Assembly (NCBI RefSeq): GCF_005222805.1
Contig: NZ_STGC01000005.1
Coordinates: forward strand, 2,623,256-2,687,255
DNA: 64,000 nt
Source: Devosia sp. FKR38
Lineage (GTDB): Bacteria > Pseudomonadota > Alphaproteobacteria > Rhizobiales > Devosiaceae
Direction: 5' to 3'
Position 1 is the stretch's first letter, and each line of letters opens with the position of its first letter. A program made the position numbers and the translations under genes. Of this stretch, positions 41,404 through 51,109 are shown in pieces. The notes under the pieces were generated by a model. That model was given only the letters and a program-made list of their open reading frames with translations, was not told where the DNA came from and made no database searches.

Positions 41404-42288
41404 TTGCCAAAGCGCGTCAGAACCGCCGTCTTTCCGGTTGCAGGCCTGGGGACACGTTTCCTCCCGGCCACCAAGGCTCTGCCCAAGGAAATGCTGACGG
41501 TGGTCGACCGGCCGCTGATCCAATACGCGGTTGACGAGGCGCGCGAAGCCGGCATCGAGCATTTCGTGTTCGTGACGGGCCGCAACAAGGGCGTGATCGA
41601 GGACCATTTCGACCGGCAGTTCGAGCTGGAGACCACGCTCGAAGTGCGCGGCAAGACCAAGGCGCTCGAAGCCCTGCGCAAGGACCTGCCCTCGGCCGGC
41701 CGTACCAGCTTCACCCGCCAGCAGGAGCCGCTCGGCCTCGGCCATGCCGTCTGGTGTGCCCGCGACATCGTGGGCGAAAATCCCTTCGCCCTGCTGCTGC
41801 CCGACATGCTGTTCAAGGGCAAGCCCGGCGTGCTCAAGCAGATGATGGACGCCTATGAGGAAACCGGCGGCAATGTGATTGCCGTCGAGGAAGTGCCGCA
41901 CAAGGAAGTCTCGTCCTACGGCGTGATTGCCCGCGGCGATGGCCCCGACAATGGCTTCAAGATCACCCAGATGGTCGAAAAGCCCAAGGTCGAGGACGCC
42001 CCGTCCAATCTGATCATTTCGGGCCGCTATATCCTGCAGCCGGAGATCTTCAACCTGTTGGCCGACCAGCCCCGCGGCGCCGGCGGCGAAATCCAGATCA
42101 CCGATGCCATGCAGACCCTGATGCACACCCAGCCCTTCACCGGGGTGAAGTATGAGGGCCAGAGCTTTGACTGCGGCAGCAAGATCGGCTTTTTGACCGC
42201 CAACGTGGTCTATGCGCTCGACCGCGACGACATCCGCGACGGGTTCCTCAAGGAACTGCGCAAGCTCGACCTCTCCGAACAGCTCTAG
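41404..42288 (+). CDS. galU: UTP-glucose-1-phosphate uridylyltransferase
   Basis: This 294-residue enzyme makes UDP-glucose. The nucleotide-binding signature is FPVAGLGTRFLPATKALPKE, and later PKVEDAPSNLIISGRYIL and GGEIQITDAM are typical. I chose the TTG at 41404 (protein MPKRVRTAV) because GGAG lies seven bases ahead; a TTG eight codons upstream has no such site. It is divergent from galE and feeds the same UDP-sugar pool. Confidence 0.93.
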   Translation: MPKRVRTAVFPVAGLGTRFLPATKALPKEMLTVVDRPLIQYAVDEAREAGIEHFVFVTGRNKGVIEDHFDRQFELETTLEVRGKTKALEALRKDLPSAGRTSFTRQQEPLGLGHAVWCARDIVGENPFALLLPDMLFKGKPGVLKQMMDAYEETGGNVIAVEEVPHKEVSSYGVIARGDGPDNGFKITQMVEKPKVEDAPSNLIISGRYILQPEIFNLLADQPRGAGGEIQITDAMQTLMHTQPFTGVKYEGQSFDCGSKIGFLTANVVYALDRDDIRDGFLKELRKLDLSEQL

Positions 42289-42300
42289 CGCGCCATCCGG

Positions 42301-43569
42301 CTAGCGCTTGAGCGTCACGCCCACCTTGACCCGGTGGGCGTCCTTGGTGCCATCGGTGCTGCTCTCGGACTGGTCATAGTCATAATCGGCCGTCACCGCC
42401 GTATGGCTGCCGAGCTTGTAGTCGGCGCCCACGCCCCAGCCATAGCCCTTCTGGGTCTGGGCACTGCCGGCAAAGCTGGCGGTGTTCCAATCGGCCATGG
42501 CGCGCAGGGCCAGGCGCGAATTGAGCGCATAGGTAACATCGCCCGTGACCGTATAGCCGATGCGCGTGGTGCCGCCCGCATTCGGGCCCGGCGGCGCCAC
42601 GGTGGTGGCAAGCCCCAGCCGCATGCGCAGCGTCGGATCGGGCACATAGCTGACGCTGGCATTATAGAGCTGCGTATTGACTTCGCTCAGGCCCGCCGCG
42701 TCATAGCGCACCATGGCGACACCCGTCGACGCAGTGGCCTCAAGCGTGCCGGCCCAACGCCCGGTGACGCCGCCTTCGAGCGTGGTGGTGGTGGCATCGG
42801 CCTTGCTGCCCAGGCTGGTCGAGGCGATATCGAACAGGTTGCGGCCGACTCCGGCCGTCCCGAACACCTCAAAGATCGGCGTCGCCTGATAGCCGACGCG
42901 CAGCTTGGCATTGCTGGACCAGAAATTCTGCTCGGTGTTGTTCTGCTGGACGCCGCTGGTGAGCGTCGTCTGCCCATAGACGCTGCGCCCCAGCGCGCCG
43001 GTGACCCCGACATTGAACTGGCCGAAGCTGCGGGTGACGCCCACTTCGCCGGTGCCGGTAATGGTCTGGGGCGCCACCGAAATCGTGCTGGCAACGCCCG
43101 GTGTGCCGGCCAGCGCCCGCGTGACCGAAAGATCGCCCTTGGCGGCGAGCATGGTCTGGCTGTCGAGCGCATAGGTGGATTCAAGGCCCAGCCGCAGGCT
43201 GGTGACATCGATCTGCCCATCCTTGGCGCGCACGGCTTCGGCACTGGCATTGATGCTGATGGCCGAGCGGTTGCCGGTGTGCTTGAGCGTCACCGATGGC
43301 GACAGCAACATGTCGAAACGCTCGGAATCGGTGGCCTTGGTATAGGCGCCGCGCAGCGACACCGACCAGTCGATGTCAAAGAAGGGATCATAGGGTTCGC
43401 GCAGCGGCACATCCTGTGCCAGCGCCGGATTGATCGGATAGACTCCGGGCGACAGCCGTGCATCCTGCAGCGACTCGGGCGCCCCCTGCGGGGTCAGCGA
43501 ACCGGCAAGGGCTGGCGCGGCGAGGCACAGGGCGCCCAATGCACTCACCTGCCTCAAACAATGCCGCAT
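42301..43569 (-). CDS. Outer-membrane beta-barrel protein (DUF3570/BBP2-like)
   Basis: This 422-residue protein has a signal peptide (MRHCLRQVSALGALCLAAPALAG region) and then many alternating amphipathic strands rich in Gly, Thr and aromatic residues. The last residues (DAHRVKVGVTLKR) end in a basic residue, not the usual Phe/Trp. Periodic segments such as VGADYKLGSHTAVTADYDYDQ are typical of outer-membrane barrels. The function is unknown. It lies downstream of nfeD on the same strand. Confidence 0.72.
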   Translation of the reverse strand: MRHCLRQVSALGALCLAAPALAGSLTPQGAPESLQDARLSPGVYPINPALAQDVPLREPYDPFFDIDWSVSLRGAYTKATDSERFDMLLSPSVTLKHTGNRSAISINASAEAVRAKDGQIDVTSLRLGLESTYALDSQTMLAAKGDLSVTRALAGTPGVASTISVAPQTITGTGEVGVTRSFGQFNVGVTGALGRSVYGQTTLTSGVQQNNTEQNFWSSNAKLRVGYQATPIFEVFGTAGVGRNLFDIASTSLGSKADATTTTLEGGVTGRWAGTLEATASTGVAMVRYDAAGLSEVNTQLYNASVSYVPDPTLRMRLGLATTVAPPGPNAGGTTRIGYTVTGDVTYALNSRLALRAMADWNTASFAGSAQTQKGYGWGVGADYKLGSHTAVTADYDYDQSESSTDGTKDAHRVKVGVTLKR

Positions 43570-43667
43570 TCGCTGGGCCAAGGTTCGCTCCGTCCGCCGC
43601 AAGACAATCGGCGCGCCGATTCGTGCCCATGGGCGGATTGCCCCAGGCGCGACGATCCTTCCACCTT

Positions 43668-43675
43668 ATGGTTAA
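43668..43675. promoter_or_regulatory. Possible CtrA half-site before the barrel gene
   Basis: ATGGTTAA (complement TTAACCAT) is the half-site form of the CtrA box, about 100 bases upstream of the barrel gene start. One 8-base match is weak evidence; the presence of cpdR shows only that a CtrA circuit is likely. Confidence 0.2.
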
Positions 43676-43695
43676 CGAATGATTGCCGGAGGCCT

Positions 43696-44148
43696 TTAGG
43701 CCAGCGGCTCGACCACCAGCACGGCACCCTGGCTGCCCACGATGCGCACCCGCTGGCCGACCGGGAGATCGGGACCCGAGACGCGCCAGACACTGTCGCC
43801 CAGCACCACACGGCCGAAGCCCTGAACGATGGCCTGTTCCAGCACCACCTCATGGCCGATGAAGCCATCGGCGCGCTGGTTGAGAAACGGCCGGTCGCTG
43901 GTGGTGGGGCGGCTGCGGGCGAAGCGCAGCCAGAGCACAATGCCGGCCAGCGACAGCACGCCAAAGATCAGCCATTGCAGTGGCCAGGCCAGCGGCTGCA
44001 CCATGGTGAGCAGCCCCGTGGCGATGCCGGCAATGCCCATCCACAGCAGAATCCCGCCGGGCAGGAACAGCTCCAGCGCCAGCAGCACCAGCCCCGCGAC
44101 CACCCAGGACCAGTGGCCATTGGCACCGACGAAATCAACCAGGGCCAT
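43696..44148 (-). CDS. NfeD-like membrane protein
   Basis: This 150-residue protein has membrane helices at about residues 12-32 and 34-72 (LVLLALELFLPGGILLWMGIAG region) and a C-terminal OB-fold domain (about residues 90-150, VVLGDSVWRVSGPDLPVGQRVRIVG). NfeD proteins pair with SPFH proteins in membrane quality control. It follows the SPFH gene by nine bases, the standard arrangement. Confidence 0.87.
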   Translation of the reverse strand: MALVDFVGANGHWSWVVAGLVLLALELFLPGGILLWMGIAGIATGLLTMVQPLAWPLQWLIFGVLSLAGIVLWLRFARSRPTTSDRPFLNQRADGFIGHEVVLEQAIVQGFGRVVLGDSVWRVSGPDLPVGQRVRIVGSQGAVLVVEPLA

Positions 44149-44157
44149 GCCGGTCTC

Positions 44158-45150
44158 CTATTGGGTCGGGCCGGCGCTGGGCGGCCGGCTCGGGCGCGCG
44201 GCGCTCGGCGCCGTGCCGCCAAAGCTCTCCTTGGCGATTTCGGCAATGCCGCCGATGGCGCCAATGATGCTGGAGGCATCGAGCGGCATCATCAACAGCT
44301 TCTGGTTCGGCGAGGTGGCGATGGCTTCGAGCGCCTTGATGTAATTGTTGGCCACGAAGTAGTTGATGGCCTGCACATTGCCCGAGGCAATGGCGTCGCT
44401 GACCATCTGCGTGGCCTTGGCTTCGGCCTCGGCGGAGCGCTCGCGCGCTTCGGCATCGCGGAAGGCGGCTTCCTTGCGGCCCTCGGCTTCGAGCACCTGC
44501 GCCTGCTTGGCGCCCTCGGCCTGGAGGATCGCGCTCTGGCGACGGCCTTCGGCCTCCAGAATGGCGGCGCGCTTTTCGCGTTCGGCCTTCATCTGGCGGC
44601 CCATGGAATCCACCAGATCCTTGGGCGGATCGATGTCCTTGATCTCGATACGGGTGATCTTGACGCCCCAGGGCGACACGGCCGCATCGACCACGGCCAG
44701 CAGGCGATGGTTGATCTCGTCGCGGTTGGACAAGAGCTCATCGAGGTCCATCGAGCCCATCACCGTACGGATATTGGTCATGGTGAGGTTGAGAATGGCG
44801 TTTTCGAGGTTGGACACCTCATAGGCCGCCGCAGCGGCATCCAGGATCTGGTAGAAGGTAACGCCATTGGCGGTGATCGAGGCATTGTCGCGCGTGATCA
44901 CCTCCTGGTGCGGTACGTCGAGCACCTGCTCCATCACATTGATGCGCTTGCCGATGGCATCGATGAACGGAACGATGAGATTGAGGCCCGGCTTGAGCGT
45001 GCGGGTATATTTGCCGAAGCGCTCGATGGTGAAATTATAGCCCTGCGGCACCGTCTTGGCGCCGGCGAACAGCACCAGCAGCGCCAATATGCCCAGCCCG
45101 ATCAGCGTAATGCTGAGACCATCCAGGCCCAGTTCGTTGAATATACCCAT
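44158..45150 (-). CDS. SPFH/stomatin-like protein (QmcA type)
   Basis: This 330-residue protein has an N-terminal membrane helix (about residues 10-30) and a band-7 domain with [23 protein letters not shown] and [21 protein letters not shown] long charged coiled coil follows (about residues 185-245, with [17 protein letters not shown]). Such proteins form oligomeric membrane assemblies. It is co-transcribed with nfeD, its usual partner. Confidence 0.9.
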   Translation of the reverse strand: MGIFNELGLDGLSITLIGLGILALLVLFAGAKTVPQGYNFTIERFGKYTRTLKPGLNLIVPFIDAIGKRINVMEQVLDVPHQEVITRDNASITANGVTFYQILDAAAAAYEVSNLENAILNLTMTNIRTVMGSMDLDELLSNRDEINHRLLAVVDAAVSPWGVKITRIEIKDIDPPKDLVDSMGRQMKAEREKRAAILEAEGRRQSAILQAEGAKQAQVLEAEGRKEAAFRDAEARERSAEAEAKATQMVSDAIASGNVQAINYFVANNYIKALEAIATSPNQKLLMMPLDASSIIGAIGGIAEIAKESFGGTAPSAARPSRPPSAGPTQ

Positions 45151-45240
45151 CGCCAAGTCTCCCGCGCACAATTGGCCACGACACTATGGCGATGTGTGCG
45201 ATGGTGCAATGACACCCGGTGGCCCGAGGGCTGGTTTGTC

Positions 45241-45921
45241 TCACGGCATGGGGACATTGAGCCGCCGGTCGATGCTGAGCGTGATGGCGATGACGACAAA
45301 GGCAAAGATCACCATGCCCAGGGCAATGGCATGCGCCTGCCCCCACTGCAGGCGCTCGACATAGTCATAGAGCGCAATGGCGATGACCTTGGTCTGGCCC
45401 GGGATATTGCCGCCAATCATCAGCACCACGCCGAACTCGCCCACCGTATGGGCAAAGGTCATCACCGCGCCGGTGATATAGCCGGGCCGGGCCAGCGGCA
45501 GGGCCACGCGCCAGAAGCGCTGCCAGCCGCTGGCGCCCAGCGTCGCGGCGACTTCGAGCGCGTCATCGCCAATGGTGGCAAAGCCATTGCGCAGCGGCTG
45601 CACCATGAAGGGCAGCGAATAAAAGAACGAGCCGATCACCAGCCCGGTGAACGAGAAGGCCAGGGTGCGCCCGCCCCACAGCCCGGCGATCCAGCCGCCC
45701 GGCCCATGGGGGCCGAGCGCGATGAGCAGATAAAAGCCCAGCACCGTTGGCGGCAGCACCAGCGGCATGGACACCACCGCGCCGACCAGCTCGCGCAGCC
45801 GGCTCTGGCTGCGCGCCAGCCACCAGGCGATGGGCGTGCCGATCAGCAGCAGGATCACCGTATTGAGCGCCGCCAGGGCGAGCGTCAGGCGGATAGGGAT
45901 CCAGATATCGTCAACAGTCAC
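45241..45921 (-). CDS. modB: Molybdate ABC transporter permease
   Basis: This 226-residue protein has five or six membrane helices and the EAA-type loop ALEVAATLGASGWQRFWRVALP (about residues 130-152), the docking site for the ModC ATPase. The start is GTG at 45921. It follows modA by 24 bases. No modC is found downstream; the next gene on this strand begins 90 bases later and encodes an SPFH protein. The ATPase must be elsewhere or shared. Confidence 0.93.
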   Translation of the reverse strand: MTVDDIWIPIRLTLALAALNTVILLLIGTPIAWWLARSQSRLRELVGAVVSMPLVLPPTVLGFYLLIALGPHGPGGWIAGLWGGRTLAFSFTGLVIGSFFYSLPFMVQPLRNGFATIGDDALEVAATLGASGWQRFWRVALPLARPGYITGAVMTFAHTVGEFGVVLMIGGNIPGQTKVIAIALYDYVERLQWGQAHAIALGMVIFAFVVIAITLSIDRRLNVPMP

Positions 45922-45945
45922 GCCGCAGGCTCCGCCGCTTGGGTC

Positions 45946-46680
45946 TTAGGGCGCAGCGTAGCCCGCCGCCGTGATGACCGCGAGGGCCTTGTCGCTCTTG
46001 AGGAACTCAAGATAGGCCTTGGCCGCCGGATGGTCTTGGCCAGTCTTGAGCAACACGGCATCCTGCCGGATGGGTTGGTAGAGCTCGGCCGGCACCAGCC
46101 AGACACCAGCCTTGCCCACCACCTGGCTGGCCGCGACAAAGCCCAGCTCGGCATTGCCCGTCTCGATGAACTGCAGCGCCTGGCTGATGTTCTCGCCGGT
46201 CACCAGCTTGGGGGTGACGGTGGCCGCGAGGTCCAGAGCATCGAGCGCCTCCATGGCGGCACGGCCATAGGGCGCGGTTGCCGGATCGGCGATGGCGAGC
46301 TTGGCGAAGCCATCGGCTGCCAGCACCGCCTTGCCGTCGCTGAGGTCGAGCGATGTGCTGTAGAGCGCCAGGGCGCCCACGGCATAGGTGAACACCGTGC
46401 CCTCGACGGCCAGCCCCTCGGCCACGGCCTTGGTGGGGCGCTCGTCATCGGCTGCCAGGAACACCTCGAACGGCGCACCCTGCGAGATCTGCGTATAGAG
46501 TTGGCCGGTGGCGCCAAAACTATAGCTCACACTGTGGCCGGTTTCGGCGGTGAACAGCGGCGCCAGCGCTTCGGCCACTTTGGTGAAATTGGCAGCGACG
46601 GCGACACTAACGCTGTCGGCATGGGCCAGACCCGGCAGGGCAAGGCTGGCCAAAAGGCCCAGGACAAAGACGCGCTTCAT
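45946..46680 (-). CDS. modA: Molybdate-binding periplasmic protein
   Basis: This 244-residue protein has a signal peptide (MKRVFVLGLLASLALPGLAHA) and the ModA oxyanion-site segments VAVAANFTKVAEALAPLF and FGATGQLYTQISQGAPFEVFLAADDERP. Near the C-terminus AELGFVAASQV is also typical. The start at 46680 follows directly after the signal for translation; the promoter and a ModE-type operator lie 11-38 bases upstream. It delivers molybdate or tungstate to ModB. Confidence 0.93.
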   Translation of the reverse strand: MKRVFVLGLLASLALPGLAHADSVSVAVAANFTKVAEALAPLFTAETGHSVSYSFGATGQLYTQISQGAPFEVFLAADDERPTKAVAEGLAVEGTVFTYAVGALALYSTSLDLSDGKAVLAADGFAKLAIADPATAPYGRAAMEALDALDLAATVTPKLVTGENISQALQFIETGNAELGFVAASQVVGKAGVWLVPAELYQPIRQDAVLLKTGQDHPAAKAYLEFLKSDKALAVITAAGYAAP

Positions 46681-46690
46681 GAAAGTGGGA

Positions 46691-46718
46691 CTCGATATGT
46701 TCTTATGGACATATCGAG
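46691..46718. promoter_or_regulatory. ModE-type operator of modAB
   Basis: CTCGATATGT and ACATATCGAG are perfect 10-base inverted copies around an 8-base spacer. The element covers the space between a possible -35 (TTGTCA on the minus strand) and -10 (TAAGAA), so bound ModE would block transcription. The TCGATAT half-site is that of known ModE boxes. A single GGACATATCGA half-site also occurs at the 3' end of modE (46771-46781). Confidence 0.8.
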
Positions 46719-46749
46719 TTTTGACAAAGCAGGAGCGAACCGGCAAGCG

Positions 46750-47118
46750 TTATTTCTGTTCGGACATATCGAAATAGGCCCGTAGCGCTGCCACATCGCC
46801 GGCAATCGCCTCACGCGTCTTCGCCTCCAGCGCACGATAATGCGCCAGTACGGTCTCCCCGGCCGGTGTGAGGTGAGCGCCGCCCTGGCTGGCGCCACCG
46901 CGCGTGGATTCCACCAGGGGTCGGCCGAAGCCGGTATTGAGGGCCTGCACCAGCCCCCAGGCCCGCTTGTAGCTCATGCCCATGGCCTTGCCGGCCGCGG
47001 CGATCGAGCCGGTCTGGGCGATCAGCGCCAACAGATCGGCCCGCCCCGGCCCGACATAGGCGGTGTCGCTCAGGGTGATCCTGAGATGGGTGAGACCATC
47101 GGGGGGAACCCCGGCCAT
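46750..47118 (-). CDS. modE: ModE-type molybdate regulator, DNA-binding domain only
   Basis: This 122-residue protein has the ModE winged-helix domain ([26 protein letters not shown], then [17 protein letters not shown]) and a short helical tail, but no TOBE/molybdate-binding domains. Short forms like this occur in many alphaproteobacteria and may sense through another partner. The ATG at 47118 lies one base after the eda stop, so it is translated with eda. It sits just upstream of modA and its putative operator. Confidence 0.88.
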   Translation of the reverse strand: MAGVPPDGLTHLRITLSDTAYVGPGRADLLALIAQTGSIAAAGKAMGMSYKRAWGLVQALNTGFGRPLVESTRGGASQGGAHLTPAGETVLAHYRALEAKTREAIAGDVAALRAYFDMSEQK

Positions 47119-47119
47119 A

Positions 47120-47755
47120 TCAGCCGCGCAGCGCGCTGGCCTCGCGGGCCAGCGCCTCGATGCGACCCCAGTCGCCCGAGGCCAGCGCATCGGCCGGCAT
47201 GATCCAGCTGCCGCCCACGCAGATCACATTGGGCAGGCCCAGATAGACCTTGGCCTTGGCCGGATCGATACCGCCGGTGGGGCAGAAGGTGATGTCGGGG
47301 AGCGGCGAGGCAAAGGCCTTGAGCACCGGCGCGCCGCCATTGGCTTCGGCCGGGAAGAATTTGAGGAACCCATAGCCGCGCTCAGCCGCCGTCATGGCTT
47401 CGCTGGGCGTTGCAATGCCGGGCAGCAGCGGAATGCCGATATCGTCAGCGGCATCAAGAATGCGCGGGGAAATGCCCGGCGACACCATGAAGCGGCAGCC
47501 GACATCGACCGACTGCTGCATATGCAGCGGCGTACGCACCGTGCCCGAGCCGACAATCGCGCCCGGGACCTTGGCCATTTCTTCCATCACCTTGAGCGCA
47601 TTGGGCGTGCGCAGCGTGACTTCCAGGATCGGCAGGCCGCCGGCGACCAGCGCTTCGGCCAGCGGCCGGGCCCGGCTGACATCGTCAAGGATGATGACCG
47701 GCACCACGGGAGCCAGCGACAGGATGGAGCGGATGGCGGCGGTATCTTGTGGCAT
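47120..47755 (-). CDS. eda: 2-dehydro-3-deoxy-phosphogluconate aldolase (KDPG aldolase)
   Basis: This 211-residue aldolase of the Entner-Doudoroff pathway cleaves KDPG to pyruvate and glyceraldehyde-3-phosphate. The Schiff-base Lys is in [15 protein letters not shown], the catalytic Glu in [14 protein letters not shown], and VCVGGSWI-like ([10 protein letters not shown]) binds the phosphate. It is coupled to modE by one base. The link to molybdate genes has no obvious metabolic meaning. Confidence 0.94.
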   Translation of the reverse strand: MPQDTAAIRSILSLAPVVPVIILDDVSRARPLAEALVAGGLPILEVTLRTPNALKVMEEMAKVPGAIVGSGTVRTPLHMQQSVDVGCRFMVSPGISPRILDAADDIGIPLLPGIATPSEAMTAAERGYGFLKFFPAEANGGAPVLKAFASPLPDITFCPTGGIDPAKAKVYLGLPNVICVGGSWIMPADALASGDWGRIEALAREASALRG

Positions 47756-47881
47756 GGAAGGCCTCCCAAGGGTGCGTCTGCGGCAAGGGTTAGGAGCTTG
47801 GCAAATTTACTGCAACCCCGTTCATTGAATTGCCGCGCAAAAATCCCTAGGTTCCGCATCGACTTGGGGAGGACCAAAGCC

Positions 47882-48949
47882 ATGGTGCAGACAATCAACG
47901 CGATCACGCCCCTCGATGAGGCGCGCACCATACTGGCCGGGCACTTCGACCTGACCTATTCCAAGGCCATCGAACGCAGCACCGCCAAGGTGTTTGACCG
48001 TGTGCGCGACAAGATTCCCGAGATTGAATGGCCCTTCTATGCGCCGCTGATCTTCCAGATCAACCGGCTCAAAAAGGAGAAGGACGCGGTGATCCTGGCG
48101 CATAATTACCAGACGCCGCAGATCTACCATGGCGTCGCTGACATTGTGGGCGACAGCCTGCAACTGGCCATCGAAGCCACCAAGGTCACCCAGTCAGTGA
48201 TCGTGCAGTGCGGCGTGCACTTCATGGCCGAGACCTCAAAACTGCTCAACCCCGACAAGACCGTGCTGATCCCCGACAGCCGCGCCGGCTGCTCGCTGGC
48301 CAGCTCCATCACCGTCGAGGACGTGCTGGCCATGCGCGCCATGTATCCCGGCGTGCCGGTGGTGACCTATGTGAACACCTCGGCGGCAGTCAAAGCCGTG
48401 ACCGATGTGTGCTGCACCTCGTCCAATGCGCTCGACATCGTCAACCGCGTCGATGGCGATAGCGTCATCATGATCCCTGACCAGTATCTGGCCAAGAACA
48501 CCGCCAAGAAGACCAAAAAGAAGGTGATCACCTGGGCCGGCGCCTGCGAGGTGCACGAGACCTTTACCGCCGAGGATATCTCGGAGCTGCGCCACGCCTA
48601 TCCCACGGCCAAGATCATCGCCCACCCCGAATGCCCGCCTGAGGTGATCGATGCCGTCGATTTTGCCGGCTCCACCGCCGCCATGATCGACTGGGTGAAA
48701 TCCACCCGCCCCGCCCGCGTGGTGATGGTCACCGAGTGCTCGATGTCGGACAATGTGGCCAGCGAGACCACCGGGGTCGACTTCCTGCGCGGCTGCAACA
48801 TCTGCCCGCATATGAAGCGCATCAACCTCGAAAACGTGCTGTGGTCGCTCCACACCATGAGCGAGGAGGTCACCGTCCCCGCCGAGATCATCGCGCCGGC
48901 CCGCCTCGCCGTCGAACGCATGATCGAGATGAGCCGCAAGCGCGACTAG
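47882..48949 (+). CDS. nadA: Quinolinate synthase
   Basis: This 355-residue enzyme condenses iminoaspartate with dihydroxyacetone phosphate to quinolinate. The 4Fe-4S ligands are three cysteines, in [25 protein letters not shown] and [11 protein letters not shown] (first, middle or last assignments by pattern). [22 protein letters not shown] is the family N-terminal block. The start at 47882 ([15 protein letters not shown]) fits the family. It is divergent from eda and convergent with an HNH gene. Confidence 0.95.
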   Translation: MVQTINAITPLDEARTILAGHFDLTYSKAIERSTAKVFDRVRDKIPEIEWPFYAPLIFQINRLKKEKDAVILAHNYQTPQIYHGVADIVGDSLQLAIEATKVTQSVIVQCGVHFMAETSKLLNPDKTVLIPDSRAGCSLASSITVEDVLAMRAMYPGVPVVTYVNTSAAVKAVTDVCCTSSNALDIVNRVDGDSVIMIPDQYLAKNTAKKTKKKVITWAGACEVHETFTAEDISELRHAYPTAKIIAHPECPPEVIDAVDFAGSTAAMIDWVKSTRPARVVMVTECSMSDNVASETTGVDFLRGCNICPHMKRINLENVLWSLHTMSEEVTVPAEIIAPARLAVERMIEMSRKRD

Positions 48950-49398
48950 CCGCCCCGGTTTGCCCGCCTGGCATAGGCCAGATGGGCCGGACTGGGCCGG
49001 AACAGCGCCTCGTCGGGCACCAGGAGGCGCCCACCCGGATGCAGCCGCACCGCCACGGCCCGATCGAGCGCTTCGGGCCGCGTGACCACCACACGATAGT
49101 CATCCTCGACCGAGAGGATGCCCGCACGGAAAGCCTTGGCCACATGCTCTTCCAATGCCAGGAAATTGCTGATTTCGAGCGGCCCGCCCAGCGCGCGCGG
49201 ACGGATGGGCACGACATCGAGATGGGGATGGATCAGGCCCACATCGGGCAGGAACTGCTCGCCCGTGATGGCGCAGCGATAACGGTAGCTCATCAGCACC
49301 AGGCGATAGATGGCCTCATAGGCCTCGAGCGGCGCGCCGGCCTCAAAGCCGCGCTGCCCCTCCTCGCTCCACCCCCTGTCATCACGGGACGTCGCCAT
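48946..49398 (-). CDS. HNH_2-like endonuclease domain protein
   Basis: This 150-residue protein lies antisense between nadA and nadB. Its C-terminal half resembles the HNH_2 domain (PF13391): [39 protein letters not shown]. The expected second HNH histidine appears as Asp in LDVVPIRP, which could make it inactive or an Asp-variant. It has a stop overlapping the nadA stop. The ATG at 49398 fits best. Nuclease activity and any role in NAD synthesis are unproven. Confidence 0.68.
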   Translation of the reverse strand: MATSRDDRGWSEEGQRGFEAGAPLEAYEAIYRLVLMSYRYRCAITGEQFLPDVGLIHPHLDVVPIRPRALGGPLEISNFLALEEHVAKAFRAGILSVEDDYRVVVTRPEALDRAVAVRLHPGGRLLVPDEALFRPSPAHLAYARRANRGG

Positions 49399-49472
49399 TG
49401 CCAGGCTCCGGGCTTGCTCCGGACACAACCTTACGGGCAATTACCTAGATTGAGAACCACCGGGACCCGACC

Positions 49473-51059
49473 ATGAGCATTTTCGACAATAGCCTGAATG
49501 CCGACGGTGCGCTGATCGTCGGGGCCGGTCTGGCGGGTCTGTTCACCGCCCTCAAGCTGGCACCGCGCCCGGTGACGGTGCTGTCGCCCAAGCCGCTGGG
49601 CATGGGCGCCTCCTCGGCCTGGGCCCAGGGCGGCGTCGCCGCAGCCGTGGGCAAGGGCGACAGTAGTCACGCCCATGCGCTGGACACCGAAATGGCCGGG
49701 GCCGGCATCGTCGACCACGGCATTGCCGAAAGCGTCACCGCAGAGGCCGCCGCCCGCATCGAGGACCTCGCCCGCTGGGGCACGCCCTTTGACCGCGACG
49801 ACTTCGGCAATTACGCGCTGGGCAAGGAGGCCGCCCATTCGGCCAATCGCATCGTCAAGGTCGAGGGGGACCGGGCCGGCTGGGCCATCATGCAGGCCAT
49901 TATCGCACAAGTGCGCCGCACGCCCTCCATCCGCGTGGTGGAAGGCATTACAGCGCTGAGCCTGGCGCGGGACAATGGCCGCATCGTCGGCGTCTTTGGC
50001 CGGCGCCTCGGCGACCGCTATTCCGAACCAGTATTCATCCGCGCCCGTGCCACCGTGCTGGCCGCCGGCGGGCTGGGCGGGCTCTATGCCGTCACCACCA
50101 ATCCCCCCGGCGTGCGCGGCCACGCCATGGGCATGGCGGCCCGGGCCGGCGCGCTGATCGCCGACGCCGAATTCGTGCAGTTTCACCCCACGGCCATCGC
50201 CACCGGCGCCGATCCTGCGCCACTGGCCACCGAGGCCCTGCGCGGCGAAGGCGCCATCCTGGTCAATGACCTCGGCGAGCGCTTCATGCCCGCCATTCAT
50301 CCGGACGCCGAACTGGCGCCGCGCGACATCGTCGCCCGCGCCAATTTCCGCCAGATCCAGGCGGGTCGGAAGGTGTTTCTCGACACGCGCAAAGTGCTCG
50401 GCGCCGATATCCTGACGCGCTTTCCCACCGTCGCTCAATATTGTCTGGATGCCGGCATCGACCCTGTCGCCGGCATGATCCCGGTGACACCGGCGGCGCA
50501 TTTCCACATGGGCGGCGTCAAGGTGGATGAACGCGGCCGCTCGTCCCTGCCCGGCCTTTGGGTCTGCGGCGAGGCGAGCTGCACGGGCCTGCATGGCGCC
50601 AATCGCCTCGCCTCCAACTCGCTGCTCGAAGCCACCGTCTATGGCGCGCGCATTGCCGAGGATATCGGCGGGCTTGAGCCGGTGCGCAGCCTCTTGCCCT
50701 TCAAGGGCATCGAATGGGACGAGGCCGAAGGCGCCAAGGCCGAACAGGTGCTGCGCGACCTGCCGGCGGTGCAGGAGCTGCGCCACGTCATGACCGACCT
50801 CGTCGGCGTTGAGCGCGACGCCACCGGCCTGCGGGCGGCCCTGCGCGCCATCGCCCGTCTCGAAGCCACGGCCGAGCATGTGACCAGCGCCTATCTCAAC
50901 ATGACCACATCGGCCACGCTGGTGGCGGCGGCGGCGCTCAAGCGCACCGAAAGCCGCGGCGGGCACTTCCGCACCGACTTCCCCCAGACCGACGAGACCT
51001 GGGAGCACCACACCACCATGGGGCTCGACGAGGCGCTGGCCATCCGCGCCGGGGCTTGA
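49473..51059 (+). CDS. nadB: L-aspartate oxidase
   Basis: This 528-residue FAD enzyme oxidises aspartate to iminoaspartate, the NadA substrate. It has ALIVGAGLAGLFTALKLA for FAD, SSAWAQGGVAAAVG, the active-site ARATVLAAGGLGGLYAVTTNP and HFHMGGVKVDERGRSSLPGLWVCGEASCTGLHGANRLASNSLLEA (positions about 347-390). It is separated from nadA by an antisense HNH gene. nadC is not next to it. Confidence 0.95.
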   Translation: MSIFDNSLNADGALIVGAGLAGLFTALKLAPRPVTVLSPKPLGMGASSAWAQGGVAAAVGKGDSSHAHALDTEMAGAGIVDHGIAESVTAEAAARIEDLARWGTPFDRDDFGNYALGKEAAHSANRIVKVEGDRAGWAIMQAIIAQVRRTPSIRVVEGITALSLARDNGRIVGVFGRRLGDRYSEPVFIRARATVLAAGGLGGLYAVTTNPPGVRGHAMGMAARAGALIADAEFVQFHPTAIATGADPAPLATEALRGEGAILVNDLGERFMPAIHPDAELAPRDIVARANFRQIQAGRKVFLDTRKVLGADILTRFPTVAQYCLDAGIDPVAGMIPVTPAAHFHMGGVKVDERGRSSLPGLWVCGEASCTGLHGANRLASNSLLEATVYGARIAEDIGGLEPVRSLLPFKGIEWDEAEGAKAEQVLRDLPAVQELRHVMTDLVGVERDATGLRAALRAIARLEATAEHVTSAYLNMTTSATLVAAAALKRTESRGGHFRTDFPQTDETWEHHTTMGLDEALAIRAGA

Positions 51060-51078
51060 TGGGATCACCCTCCGATCC

Positions 51079-51093
51079 TATCATAAAGTGATA
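51079..51093. promoter_or_regulatory. Inverted-repeat operator of parDE
   Basis: TATCA and TGATA flank TAAAG, 16 bases before the parD start. A palindrome here fits autoregulation by the ParD-ParE complex. Confidence 0.5.
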
Positions 51094-51109
51094 TCTAGGG
51101 AGCCGACCC

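Noticed and set aside
42334-46785. A 1483-codon open frame on the plus strand
   Set aside because: It runs antisense through the OMP, nfeD, SPFH, modB and modA genes. Its product is His/Gly/Arg-rich with no domain, as expected of a shadow frame in GC-rich DNA.
46750-46785. A second ModE site at the 3' end of modE
   Set aside because: Only a half-site (GGACATATCGA) is present and the rest of the dyad is missing, so it is probably coding coincidence.
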